Part shown: one piece after another, positions 22,136-34,150 of the stretch
Position numbering within the stretch: the stretch's first letter is position 1
Layout of the letters: each line of letters starts with the position of its first letter
Source of the DNA: Ilex aquifolium
Taxonomy: Eukaryota > Streptophyta > Magnoliopsida > Aquifoliales > Aquifoliaceae
NCBI GenBank assembly: GCA_951799425.1
Contig: OX637393.1
Location: 21,679,744 to 21,743,743 of the forward strand
DNA: 64,000 nt
Reading direction: 5' to 3'
Program-made: the position numbers and the translations under genes
The notes under the pieces: model-generated
What the model saw: only the letters and a program-made list of their open reading frames with translations
Told to the model about the DNA's origin: nothing
The model's database searches: none

Positions 22136-23643
22136 GGGAAGGTCCTATTGCTAAGAGTATCACATACTTGTTTGCTTTTGAACTCAACCATAAGTGCACC
22201 ATGAACTTGTAATTTGGGCAATTTACGGATTGAGTTCACATTTAGTGCTTGACATGAATAGTGGAGATGAGTAAGAACCCATGCGAGCTTTAATGCCAAT
22301 CCTTGTTTGGAGGGAACTTACATTTACTCAAGGAACAACTTTTCAAATTCCAAATTTGTTCAATAATCTCATTATGCTTGTTTTGGTTAGGTGCATTTGG
22401 GTAGTTAATTGACTTTGTCTTGATATGTACAATGCTCCCCTATGCTTATCTAGAGATGATCTTAGGCCATTTTTGAATGCTTTGAGCCTTTGCCTTTTTC
22501 TTGTGAAAAATTTATCCCTAGTGCCATGATTGAGCCTTAATTGAAATTTGCTTCTATGCCATACATTTGACCAAGCCAATGAAAATGATAAATATCTATC
22601 TCACCTTGGTTGTTCCTAGAGCTGAAAATGAGTGATCATAAAAGAAAAGGAAGTATGGTGTGGAAACTCAAACAAAAGGGATGAATGATTTGAAACTCAA
22701 AGAGTTGAATGAAAAAGAATGAGAAATCCAAGAAAAAGGAGAGAGAAAGGGATGAAAAAAGAAAGAACGATCAAAGAAAAAAGGAAAATGTTAAGGAAAG
22801 AAAGAAAAGAAACAAAGAGTGTGGTGATGGTGTTAGCCTAAATCCCATAAAAGGGAGATCTTTTTGAAATAAAGGTCATTCACTCGGAACAACTCTCTTT
22901 GTTATCCTATATCCTTCATTTCATTTACCTCAATATCACCCCAAGGCCTCATTACAACCCGTGAAAGTCCTAAATGATCTAGAGAAGCATGAGGGATGCA
23001 TACTTTTAAAGAACAATAGAAGTTGGTTTGGTTATCTAATGCCCTAGCATTCCTTTCATGAGATTATGCCAAGGTTGTTTCATTTTTATGCATGAACTTC
23101 ATTTTTGGATTATATGTGAGCATACTTTATTTTGTGCACAAGATTCTACCTCACATATACACATGGAGAGCATGTCAGGATAACCATAGTGTGATTCATT
23201 GTTGAGAGACACCCTTGGTGAGTTTGCATCGAAGTTGAATTTGGATAGCCCAAGTAAATGTGAACTCCGTTGTGTAAATGTTTAAATTACATGTCCATGT
23301 CACACACACACGAGTTTGAAAATGAATGTGTATGTGGATACTCTAGAATAGCATTTAAGGCTATAATGTGTCTCATGTGTGATTGGTTCGAGTGTTCGGA
23401 GCAAGTTGTTTTTGACATCCCAGTGCTAGTTAAGATAAGGGAATATGCTTTAAATATTGGATACGAGGAAAAGAAGTTTGTAGGTACCTTCACTATAAAC
23501 CTTCACGAGACAAAACTCGTCCACTAGGGATCACCTAGGGGTTTAAAGGCTTGTTGCATGTGCTAAATGCAATTGCGGAATTAGTATATGTTTATTTTGT
23601 TTGCTTGCTTTTACATTTTGTTTGCTAGGGACTAGCAAAGCTT
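22136..23643 (+). mobile_element. Non-coding 3' tail of an Athila-like element carrying LTR D
   Basis: No gene is supported. A purine-rich stretch (22620-22820) matches, in opposite orientation, the pyrimidine-rich stretch of element A. Positions 23495-23580 are almost identical to the tail of element E and similar to A. The 5' part of this element is absent. Its left junction with the E LTR fragment is not sharp by eye. Confidence 0.7.
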
Positions 23644-23656
23644 AAGTTGGGGGGTG
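23644..23656 (+). other. Polypurine tract of the D element
   Basis: AAGTTGGGGGGTG, identical to the tract of element A, abuts the TG of the D LTR. Confidence 0.88.
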
Positions 23657-25506
23657 TGATGAGCAAAAATATTGTATATTTGACAGCCTCATTTCATGCA
23701 TTTTAACTTAACTTTGCATTTAATTACTTAGAGTTGGCCAATGTTATGAATAATGTTGAATTTTTGATGTTGCAGGTAATTATAGCTTAAATGATAGATT
23801 TTAGAACCTTGCAACTAAGTGTGGATGTGTGGTGAAGGCATGTACACATTACATGAGGATTTGGAGGCTTAAAAGTGAAAGAAATCAAGGAGGTATTGGT
23901 GCTTGGTAACAAAGGCACCAGCACCCACACCATTTGGTTGTAGTACCTCGGTTTTCATCCTTTTTGACCATGATCCACGTCGAATATGAAAAAGTTCAAA
24001 ACATGAAAGTTGTAGATCTGGATGTCTTCTGTATTGTGTCAAAATTTCAGCTCCATCGGACGGTTGGATCAAAATTTATGACAATTTTACAAAAACTGGT
24101 CCAGAGCAGGCAAACCGTACCGGTACGCGTACCGGTACGACGAACTCCAGTAGCCAAACCGTACCGGTACGCATACCGGTACGCCGTGCCCAGAATGCCC
24201 AAAACAGCCCAGATCACCTGCATCTCATGCTCCACTTGCTTGGGGGTCCCACCTATGATTCTCCCACTTGCCCCCTGACATTTTCTGCATTTTGACATGC
24301 CTCCTACACCCTTGTTGAAGACTTTGGAGGCAATGACATTAATGAGGATAGGAGAGAAGGGGGCTGCTAGGGGAGTTGCAGGCTAAGCTTCTCCTAGCCT
24401 GTCCAAGACTTCAAATCACCTCCCATTGATGGGAGGCCTGCACACACAGACCCTAGGGACCCTCATGGACAAAAATGAAGACTATCACTCCATATATTCA
24501 GCATTACACAAGTTCTTCAAGGGTGGCTACCTAAGCTTAGGAGTAGTTTTGGTGAAGAAGATGATGAATAGTTAGATTTTTGCATTGTCTTCACCCATTT
24601 TCACTTGTAATCTTTTGTAAGCATCTTGTAAGCTTCATTTATTGTCTTTAATGTCATTTATTTCTAATGCTTTGCAAGTTTAGTTACATGTTCTAGATTT
24701 TACCATTGTTGCATTTAAATTTTCTTCATTTCAAGTTTTAAATTGGGTATTGAATATTTTTCTTCATAGCTTAAGATTTCTTGCTTTGAGTTAAGTTTTA
24801 ATCTTCATTTCTTCTACATGTCTCTTAACATTATGCATGTCTTTCCTTTTACCATGAGTAGCTAGATTTTTAAGTTGGTTAATCCAAGGGAGAACTCCTC
24901 TTGGGTGTGCCACTTCAACTCATTTTCATTCCTCCTCTCAGAGTACGATGGTTCGGTTTGACTGGGTTGAGAGTGGATGCGGTTGTGAGTCTTTGATATC
25001 CCGTAGGCCTGGTCACGGGTTATGCTTGGATCCTCACCTCCATTTCATCCCTAGCTTCCCACGAATCAATCATTCATCTAAGCTCTATTCGAGGAAGGCT
25101 TCGAGTTGATTTGGGATTCCCTTTGGAGTGAATCCTTCGGATTAGCCAACACTTGTTTTTCTTGTATTTTCATTAAGAACAAAATTCACCAAAACCAACT
25201 ACAAGATTTTACACTTTTCTCTTTTTCACAAAATCACCTTCACACACTTGAACTTTCCTTCCCTGAGGAGACGACCTTGGAATACTCATTCCAAGTAAAA
25301 CGCGATAAGCAAAAGACTCCTTGCGCTTGGGGAGCACTTTTGTTCACACACGCATTTCATTTCATTTCATTTCATTCATCCACCATTTCGTTGCCCTTTC
25401 TTTTGACATCATCCCAAGGGAGAGTGACACTCCCCTTATTCATACACTATACATTTCAAGGGATAGTTTTTAGAGGTTAGGAAACAACAAGGTTTTTCAC
25501 CAAGCA
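23657..25506 (+). mobile_element. 3' LTR, family D
   Basis: This LTR runs from TGATGAGCAAAA to ...CACCAAGCA (1,850 bp) and matches the solo D LTRs at 3351-5009 and 57659-59494. A palindrome cassette lies at 24117-24183. It is followed directly by a second, 5'-truncated D LTR in the same orientation. Confidence 0.88.
24117..24183 (+). promoter_or_regulatory. Palindrome cassette of D LTR (GTACCGGTAC type)
   Basis: Perfect GTACCGGTAC occurs at 24117-24126, 24129-24138 and about 24160-24169, with a near copy at 24174-24182. The spacer CGAACTCCAGTAGCC separates two pairs and CAGGCAAA precedes the first. Confidence 0.7.
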
Positions 25507-26876
25507 GTACGCGTATCGGTACGCTGAAGCCACTGGAGTTCGCCATACCGGTACGCTTTGCCTGATCTGCCCAACTATTTTGCAACTTATGTCTGCTGCT
25601 TTGAGGGACCCACCAACAGACCTCCCATGCTCCCCTGACACGCCCACAACACTATTCACCCCTTTCACACCTTTGATTGGAAGTTTGGAGTCTTGGTGAT
25701 CAATAAGGAGGGAGATGAGAAGAGGAGCTGGGTGTGCAGACAAGCTCTGCAACCCCTTTGTCCAGCCATTCCTCCTGCATCCCTACAGATGGAGGTCACT
25801 TCTGAGGCTAGGGCACCTCTCCAAGCACGTTTTTGGAAGCCAAGCATTGACATTCAACCATTAAGCCAGAGATAGATAGATATAGAGAGAGAAAGTCTGG
25901 GGAAGATGATGAATAGTGTTTTATAGAGATAAACTGGAGATTTTTCCAGTTTCTTCATTACATTGTCTTGTAATTTGCTGTAAGAACTTTTCAAGCTTCA
26001 TTTAATATCATTAATGTTGTTCTCCTTCAAGTGCATTGCTAGTTTAATGCTCTTTTAAGCTTCTAGCATTAATGCAACAAAGTTCTTCATTTTCTTAGCT
26101 GTAAAATGGGTTTTAAATGCATTCTCTTCTAGCTTATGTTTTCTTGCATTTATGTACTCAAGAACTTCATCTCTTTGAAATGCATTCTCATTACCTTGTT
26201 GATTTCATTCAAGCATGAGTAGCTAAATCTTCTAGTTGGCAAAACCAAGGGAACCTCCATTTGGGTATGTCATTTCAACTCATTCTCCTCCCTTTTTCAG
26301 AGATCAATGGTTCGGTTTGACTGGGTTGAGGGTGGATAAATTGGCGAGTCTTTGATATTCCGTAGACCTAGTCACGGTTTATGCTTAGATACTCACCCTT
26401 CTTATCCCTTGCTTCCCACGAATCAATCGTTTATTCATGCTCTATTTGAGGAGGGATTCGAGTTGAGATGACATTCCTAGTGGAGTAACCTCTTGGGTTG
26501 CCAACATTTGTTTCTCACTTCATTTTCATCAACACAAACTCACCAAACAAATTTTCAACCACAAAGATTTTACACTTTCTTGTACTCAAAATCACATTCT
26601 CCTTGGTTTACTTCCTTCCTCGTGGAAACGACCTTGGAATACCACCAAGTAAAACACGACCCGCGAAAGTCTCCTTGCGCTTGGGGAGCACTTTTGTACA
26701 CACACACAATTTTTGTGCATCCACATTTCACATTTCTACCATCTCATTTTCCTTTCCTCTTGCCCTTTCTTTTGACACTATCCCAAGGGAGAGTGACACT
26801 CCCCTTTATCCATACACTACACATTTTGAAGGATAGTTTTTAGAGGTTAGGAAACAACAACATTTTTCACCAAGCA
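25507..26876 (+). mobile_element. Second D LTR, missing its first ~460 bp
   Basis: It begins inside the palindrome cassette (GTACGCGTATCGGTACG) and runs to a full D end (...CACCAAGCA). Its cassette reads in the opposite orientation to that of the neighbouring LTR. The simplest explanation is that the D element to the left inserted into this older D LTR at the cassette and the left part was later lost. Confidence 0.75.
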
Positions 26877-27117
26877 CCTACCCAAAAGACACAAATGCTT
26901 TATGCTTTAGGGAAAGAATTTGACCTTGATTTGCTGATGATGATATTTGGGTTTGTTTGGAGATCCTTTTTAGAGGGGAGAGTATCAAACAATCTACCTT
27001 TTGTATCTCTGATCACTCATATCTGCCAAGGGCAAGGAGCAGTTATCTTGAGGAGTTACTAGCTGTAGAACCCCATGAGGGCCTTGAACAAGAGATGGGT
27101 AAAGCTAGACTGAGTAT
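26877..27117. other. Unassigned short stretch
   Basis: I see no gene, LTR end or repeat here that matches the other families. Confidence 0.4.
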
Positions 27118-28230
27118 GTTGTAGTCGTTGAGGAGTAATGAAAGACAGCACAGGGCTCGCTCTATGAGCTAGCTTGAGCGGTCTCCATGGTCGGTCGAGC
27201 GGTGCCCATGGTCGCTCGAGCGGTGTTTGCCTTAGTCATGTTTGAAATGTAGTTTTCACTCTAGCAACAACCTCTCTATGACCAGCCTCCCACCAATCGA
27301 GCGGTTGTTCACGACTATGAGTTCTCTTATTACTAAGGCTACCCTTATTCCGGACCTATAAATATTTCACATCTAGGTGAAGCCTTGAGAAAGTCTTTAG
27401 AGAGATTTTTTGAAGAAGAAATCTATATTTCAACCTTGAGAGTTTCCACCATAACCTAGATCCCTAAGAATCCAAAGGCTACCACTAGTGATTCTTTCCT
27501 TTCTCACAACTTGGAGTAGAAGAGCTTGTTGGTGAACAAACCCAATGGTGTGTGCATATCGAGGATTGTTGGCGTGCCTACAATCGTTCAAGACATAGAC
27601 GAACCATGCGGCGGGGAGGTTCAAGTAAAGCTACACTAGATGCCGAAGAGGGAGTTTCGGCGGATAGACATAGTAAGGAAATGACCATCTAGCCATGGGT
27701 ATTGGTTGAGGTATAAGACTCAAGTAGTTGTATGTTGACTTGGCGCATAGTGGATAAGGGTTTGGTGAACCCTGAGTGGTTCCCCACAGTTTTTCCCTGG
27801 GAGGGTTTTCTGCGTCAACAAATTGCTAGTGTTCTCTATTTTCTATCGTATACACTTGTGATTTGTGAGCACACACGTGCACTATGTGTTTGATATTTTG
27901 ATTGTTAGATTTCATATCATCCATCTTTGTGCAATTGGGTGTTTGTGAGATTTGGGATTGTCGTGAGATTGCTTTGAGCGAATTAATTGCATATTAATTT
28001 AATCAATCGTCATGGGTGTTAAGGGTTGTTGGTGATTAAAGGGGTTCTCATCGTTAATTTTCGTATTCGATTGGGAACATGTAATTGAGGTAGATATAGG
28101 TTTTGATTGGATTTTAATTTGGGCTAAAATTGATAAAACTATTCACCCCCTCTAGGTTAAGTGTCTTAGTCTCCACGTGTATAATCGTGAGGTAAGATCC
28201 ACACCGGGTTCTCCTTCTCGAAACAACACA
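27118..28230 (+). mobile_element. Probable Ty1/copia-type LTR
   Basis: It has TGTTGTAG at the left and ...AACAACACA at the right, a TATA box (TATAAATA) at 27357-27364, and ATTCACCCCCTCTAGG near its end (28143 on), a phrase common at the 3' end of plant copia LTRs. GAGCGG repeats with a perfect CGCTCGAGCG at 27213-27222 lie upstream of the TATA box. No primer site follows and no clear TSD is seen, so it is probably solo or broken. Confidence 0.45.
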
Positions 28231-29095
28231 AGAAAAATATGTTTGATGAAAATTTCATGAATCTACTTCTAACTAGGTCAAAATTGGATTGGAAGATTGA
28301 GTTAGGTTACAGAATCTAGGAATTAGGGTTGAAAACCTGATTAGAGGTAGGAGATGCTGGGAGTAAAGTCCGTTTGAATGCAAGTTGCTGCGTGCAAGCG
28401 TAAATCCCTCCATTCAAATGCAAACGTGCGTTTTTGCCTGATTAGATTTGCACTGTTAGAATAGTTTTTGACCTTATAAATACCCTAGGGACGTGTCTTA
28501 GGGATGTTGGAGCTATTTTTTAACCCTGGGAAGCTAAGAAGAGTTGGGAGAGAGGAAAATGGTCTAGATCTTGAAGGAGTGACGCATAATAATAACACCA
28601 AAAATGCGTTAGGCTCAACGATTTATGGATTTTTTTTGGGGGGGGGGGGGGGAGGGGAGGGGGACTTAAAACCTTGACCTCAAGAAGACAATAACTTCAC
28701 AAAGTAAGGAATACCATTGGACCAAAGTCCCTTTGGTAACGATTTGTGGATTAAGGTAGAGTTTCTTTCTCGAAATCGTATTCATTGAGGTTAGGGTTAT
28801 TATATATGTAAATTTTTATTCTAATTCGTAAATATATGATAGATAAATGAATGTTTTGATTTCCTTTTTGATTATATGGATTTTTTTCTTGAATAAATAT
28901 ATGTTTTACATTTGAAATTATATGTTCTTGAGGAAAAACCCACGATCTTAAATACAATCAACTTGAATACATCATTTTGCGATCTCTTGCTTGTTTTGAT
29001 TAGATTATTCTTCTATTTGAGAATTGTGGAATTATGACTTTTGGTACATGTGGATTTTATTGAAAAGTATGAACATGCACACTTGACATAGATGC
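28231..29095 (+). mobile_element. C-like LTR fragment (plus strand)
   Basis: It shares with element C's LTR the text GAAAATTTC...CTAGGTCAAAA, TATA (CCTTATAAATACC, about 28470) and GGTTAGGGTTATTATATAT (28790). It lacks the TGTAA start. A SINE is inserted at 28632-28737. With the minus-strand copy at 29335-30744 it forms a large inverted repeat. Confidence 0.6.
28632..28737 (-). mobile_element. tRNA-type SINE with 15-bp TSD
   Basis: A ~106-bp insert reads on the minus strand from an A-box-like region (GGTCCAATGGTA) through a B-box-like region (GGTCAAGGTTTTAAGTCCC) to a C-rich stretch and an A run. It is flanked by AACGATTTATGGATT (28617-28631) and AACGATTTGTGGATT (28738-28752), one mismatch apart. 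These are the hallmarks of a short Pol III-derived retroposon. The box assignments are by eye and loose. Confidence 0.65.
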
Positions 29096-29104
29096 CAAAA
29101 TCTA

Positions 29105-29326
29105 TCACTGCGCCATCTCATCAACATTTTTCCATCTCCGATAAGCCTGGACTTCCTTTTCGGCTGCCCCCTCACCAAGTTTATCTGAACAAAGATTAGT
29201 GAGCAAAAATTTGTACTCTTTTGCAGTCAACAAAATATCCAAGTTTCTTTTCCAGTCTGTATAGTTTGGTCCAATTAGTTTGTGTTCTTTAAGTATGAAA
29301 GAAAGAGATTTGAATGAACTTCCCAT
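29105..29326 (-). pseudogene. Ty1/copia gag N-terminal fragment
   Basis: The 74-residue minus-strand frame contains LIGPNYTDWKRNLDILLTA and AYRRWKNVDEMAQ, the start of plant copia gag proteins. It ends at a stop after about 70 residues; the rest of gag and all of pol are missing. It lies between two opposed C-like LTRs, perhaps as filler in a rearrangement. Confidence 0.75.
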
Positions 29327-29334
29327 TTTAAAAT

Positions 29335-30744
29335 TTGAAAATCACATAATTGAAAATTATGATGGAAAAAATAAAAACATCGAATTCAAATTTAAATTCG
29401 GTTCCCTCTATCAATTTCTAAAGAAATTCGCCAACAACCTGAATCACCGTGAATATCATACCTCGATAAGAAGGATGTCTACTATCCATTTATTTGTCCA
29501 GATAGACCATTGCCAATTAACTTTACTCTCTAGATCCTATACCGTGACAAGTAAAATTAAACAATTGCTTAGCTTTAGTCCTATAAATAATAGTAGTGAC
29601 TCAGATAGAGACGATACTACTATTATAGCTAAGTGTATACCATTACTTAATTCAAAAAATCACACAGAATCCAAGAACCATAGTTTCACAAGTGTTTTCC
29701 AATGGAACAATTCAAGAAAATATACAAGAGATCATCAAGGAACATAATTTTATTGTTCAAAACCAACCACTAGAGTCTTCATATCAAGAACAAGGGAATA
29801 TCATGTGCAAAGCCTATATTTATTGAAATCTAGGGTTTTGATAACAAGAAAGATAGTTTTTTGACTACAAAACATAAATCTCATTCAAACCAGAAAACAA
29901 TTTGCAAAAAAAAAAAAACATTTAATGATTACATATCATATACATACGATTTAGAATAAAAAACCTACATATATATTAACCCTAGCCTCAATGAATGAGT
30001 TTAGGAAGAAACCCTTACTTAAACCGATGTTTGAAGATAACCCTAGCGTGTTTGAATCAATACCGACATGAGAATCCTTCAAGTTACTCCTCTTTTACTT
30101 CCTCTCAAGCTCCCTAGGGTTTTCTAGGATGAACGTTGCTGAACATAGGCCTAAGGGTCATTCCATAGGTATTTATAATGCCAAAAGTGGAGAAAACATT
30201 CAACACAGGCCGTGTAACATCTACCATGTGCGTCTGGATGCGTGTTTTTCTCGTCCGGTCGCGTCAGACTTTTTGTCTAGACTTTCGATTCAATTTTGAC
30301 CTAGTTAAAAGCCTATTCATGAAATTTTCACAAAATATATACTTTTGTAGCCCTTGAAATCTATTTTCTACTGTAAAAATTTCAAATCAATTGGACGTCG
30401 AAGTTAAAATTTATAACCAAAATACTAAGGTAGTCTCAAATTCCTACCCGAATTCTCTCTAAAATAGGTTTTAACTTTGGAATACTTTCAAACTTCTAGT
30501 ACAACCTATATTACCTCTTCCAAGGTTTCTCAACCTTCCGGATTTAATGGTAACCTTCCGGATTCAATGGTAACCCTTCTCAAGCTTAAACGTCTCCGAA
30601 ATTAAGTTTGACTCAAAAGTCAATTCGCATGAAACTCAAACTTCATGATCAATCTTTCAACAACAATTCGAGGTTTATACTATCATTTTAGAAGTACTAT
30701 TAATATCATATTATCCATATTTAAATTTTGTACGGGGTGTTACA
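29335..30744 (-). mobile_element. C-like LTR (C2), minus strand
   Basis: On the minus strand it begins TGTAACACCCCGTAC at 30744 after a polypurine tract, and follows the layout of element C's LTR: CCATTGAATCCGG, CTACAAAAGT, TATA (TTATAAATACC near 30164), then a T-rich part with CCTTGATGATCTCTTG. Degenerate GTCCGGTCGCG repeats (about 30225-30290) occupy the cassette position. The distal end near 29335 is not sharp. Confidence 0.7.
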
Positions 30745-30758
30745 ATCCACCCCTCTTA
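30745..30758 (-). other. Polypurine tract of C2
   Basis: The minus strand reads TTTAAGAGGGGTGGAT next to the LTR TG, like the tract of element C (48128-48140). Confidence 0.75.
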
Positions 30759-30760
30759 AA

Positions 30761-31078
30761 GAAAGTTTTGTTCTCGAAACTTAATTATCGACTTAGTCTA
30801 TCTAATTCCAATTGATCATATGGTCTTATTTTGTACATAATAATTCTATACGATTGTACGGACAAATTTTGTTTCATGCATAACTTCTAGATCATAAACT
30901 TAATTGTTTACTTATCAAATATTACTTTTCTTTTGATTTCACCAATCTTTTCAATAAACCTCAAGTTTGATTCTTAAATGTAGCTTCCATAAGCATACCA
31001 AAACAACTCAAATGCAATTCCGGTAATAGTGTTACTCATCATTCCTATTCTAAATTCATAGTATAACACAAAACTTAG
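30761..31078. other. AT-rich sequence, probably C2 internal region
   Basis: It follows the C2 tract. I see no coding sequence. It continues beyond the LINE at 34815. Confidence 0.4.
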
Positions 31079-31882
31079 TAACTAATTTATAGTTTTTTTT
31101 TTGGTTCAGCCCAATTGGGAAAATATTTATTAATGAAAATGAGAGGAGGACATAAACCTAGCCCCTTTACATAAAATAACAAAATTTATTTAAAAGCAAA
31201 AAAGAAATAAAATAAAAATAATGAAAAAAGAAGCAATGATATGGGAGTTACAATTTAAAATTGCTTCCCATATTCTTTTTGTAGTAATCTCCCACTAATT
31301 ATGGGAAATATAGAGTTTCCACCTCCAAGAAAGAGTTCCTCCCATAATCCCTTGAATTCCTCCCATAATCCACACCGCATCCTTTAGCTGATTTTGAAAA
31401 TTATCTAAAATCCCTAGCAAATAGGCCAGCTGATAAAGGACTAGCTGATAAGTCCAACTATAGAAGTATAAAATTGAAGGATTCAACTGATAAGAGTCCA
31501 GCTGTAGGTGTGCATCCAGCTATTAATTCAAGTATTAATTATGTTTCTGTCCTTAAAACACTGTAGCAACAGTCGAGTTGATAATGACAACAAATCCGAA
31601 GCTAAATAAGATAAGGAAACCCCTGATATCACCCCATAATTTTCCAATGAATCAACAACTATATTGGAAAAAGTTTGGAAACTTAATCGGCTGAGCAAGG
31701 AAAGGATCTTCCTCCAAAGAATTTGCCTAGAATCATGTTTGACTAACTCCTTTAGTGCTTGAATCCATATCGATTATTCTACTTTGGGATTTTGAACGCT
31801 AGCATGGATTTGGATTTGGAACTAATCATCCTTGAAGATTCTTTCCTAGCTGGAACATTATTGAATGCCAACACTAAAGCAG

Positions 31883-32685
31883 CTACGTCCTCCTTTTTTT
31901 TTTTTTTCTTTTCTTCTCAGCAATATTGAGCCTTATCAGCAATCCTTTGGACGTAGCCATAAAAGATTCATAATCAACTATAGTCGCTAAAACATCATCC
32001 TCTCCATCGGGAAAAAAAACCTCTTGTATTTTCATGAACATCATGCTCTTTGACATAGTCATCTTTAGAAAAAATGCCATTTGATTTCAATGCTTGATGA
32101 ATCTCATCCCTAGACATTTCTGGATTGAACTCTGCTTGAATGTGGACACGTTGATGAACTGCCTCCATCATTTTCTTGGTGACAAACATTGGCTTGTGCA
32201 AAGAATCATAACCTTGCTTATTTAGAACACATGGACCATAATCAATGGAAGCTTCTTCCAAAGAATCTTTAATACCATAATCAAGATCATCATCTGAATT
32301 GGAAAAAAATCTCACCATCCTCATGATTCAGATTCAACAAATTGAAAGAGACTATTTTCGTAGACTTGTTAGGTGTCACCATTCTAGAATCATGAATCAA
32401 AGAACCCCCAAGAGGCTTAATTGGAATAACTGTAACCTCCACCATAGGATCAACATCTTTTGAGTTCAATAATGTTTGGGAGAGATTAGCATCCTCACCA
32501 TTTTTGTCCAACTGATGGGTTGTTGAGTCTTGAGATAATAGTAGCACAATGTTTACTAAACTCGAAGGCCAAACCAGCACTTCTACGTCCTCATTTCCAT
32601 TAGGCTCTTCCAATGATTTCTTAAGGAGTATCCATTTCTCTTTCCCTTTCCCAATCCTTTTCTTCTTATAAATCTTCTTATGCAC
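31883..32685 (-). pseudogene. LINE ORF1, C-terminal part (broken)
   Basis: Three overlapping frames (32685-32290, 32324-31995, 32080-31883) carry acidic, Ser/Asn-rich text with KKKRIGKGKEKW at the start, as in the linker of plant LINE ORF1 proteins. Frame changes occur near 32300 and 32050. It continues the ORF1 of 34723-34151 across the D insertion. Confidence 0.5.
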
Positions 32686-32883
32686 TTTGAATCTTCCAGT
32701 CTTCTATAACATTCTCTTTTTATAACCCATCTTTTGTTTCTTATCCTGAATCTATATCTCCTGATTCATATGGCCAGTCCCTACATTCTCTATGTTACTT
32801 GTTGGCTTCTCAGTACCTTGGATGTCATTTTTAAGTATATCCTGATTAATATTTTCCCATTGCCAACTGCATCATGGTTTTGA

Positions 32884-34051
32884 TCCATTGAGGGGAGGCC
32901 TGCACACAGGCTAGGGGGACCACCATGCACGAAATTTGAAGGCAAACACACCATATATTCAGCATTCACAAGACATTGTATTGGGTGGCTACCTAAGCTT
33001 AGAATGCTCCAAGGAAGAAGACAATGAATAGTGCTAGAAATTTATGTTTTTGCATTCTCTTCTCCATTTCAAGTGTAGTAAGCTTTTAGATATCATGTAA
33101 TCTTTATTTCTAGCACTTTAATCTTATTTATTTCAAGTCTACTGCAAGTTTAGTTTCGTACTCTTGAATCTACCATTGTTGTGTTAAGTTTTTATTCATT
33201 TCAAGCTTAAAATGGGTATTTCATATTTGTCTTCTTAGTTTAAGTTTTCTTGTATTAGTTCAAGTTCCATGCTTCATTTCTTCATTATGTCCATTTACAT
33301 CATGCAATGCTTTTCCTTTTACCATGAGTAGCTAGATTTTTAGTTGGCTAATTCAAGGGAGAATTCCTCTTGGGCCCTCCATTTCAACTTATTTTCTTTC
33401 CTCCCCGGTGTACAATGGTTCGGTTTGACTGGGTTGAGTGTGGACGTGGTGGTGAGTCCTTGATATCCCGTAGGCATTTGTCACGGGATATGCTTGGATC
33501 CTCACCTCCATTTGGTTGTGAGGTTTTGATATTCCGTAGACTTGTCACGGTTTATGCTTAGATCCTCACCTCCATTTGTCCCGAGCTTCCCACGAATCAA
33601 TCGTTCATCTATAAACCCTTGGAGGAAGGTTTTGAGTTGAGTTGGTATTCCCATTGGAATGACCCTTTGGATTAGCCAACACTTGTTTTCTTGCATTTTC
33701 ATTACAAACACAACTCTACAAAACAAACTAAAAGATTTTACACTTTCTCTTTTTGACAAAATCACCTTCACACACTTGAACTTTCCTTCCCTGAGGAGAC
33801 GACCTTGGAATACTTTTCCAAGTAAAACACCGACACACAAAAGACTCTTTGCGATTGGGGAGCACTTTTGTTTACACAACACACCCACATTTCATTTACA
33901 TTTTGTTCATTCCATTTTCCACCAATCCGTTGTTGCCTAATCTCTTGCATCACCCCGAGGGAGAGTGACACTCCCTTTCACACATAAGCCATATACACTT
34001 GTCAAAGGGATGATATTTAGGGATTATGAATAACACCGTTTTCACCAATCA
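32884..34051 (+). mobile_element. D LTR fragment inside the LINE
   Basis: It matches D from GGGAGGCCTGCACAC onward to a full end (...TTCACCAATCA at 34051). The first ~760 bp of the LTR are missing, so a TSD cannot be found. Confidence 0.75.
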
Positions 34052-34150
34052 GGGCTCAATAGTATTTCTAAATGCTGTCTAGGAAACAAATGAAATGACA
34101 ATGAAGGAAAAGAGACCCACATGGGCATAATAGTTGATTCAATTGCAGAT

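Noticed and set aside
22343-22579. 78-residue minus-strand frame
   Set aside because: It is antisense to the Athila-type tail and has no recognisable motif.
23270-23527. 85-residue plus-strand frame in the D tail
   Set aside because: The conserved block at its 3' end is also present, without this frame, in elements A and E.
29280-29747. 155-residue open frame on the plus strand
   Set aside because: It is antisense to a copia gag fragment and a C-like LTR, has Asn/Lys/Ser-rich AT-driven composition and no motif.
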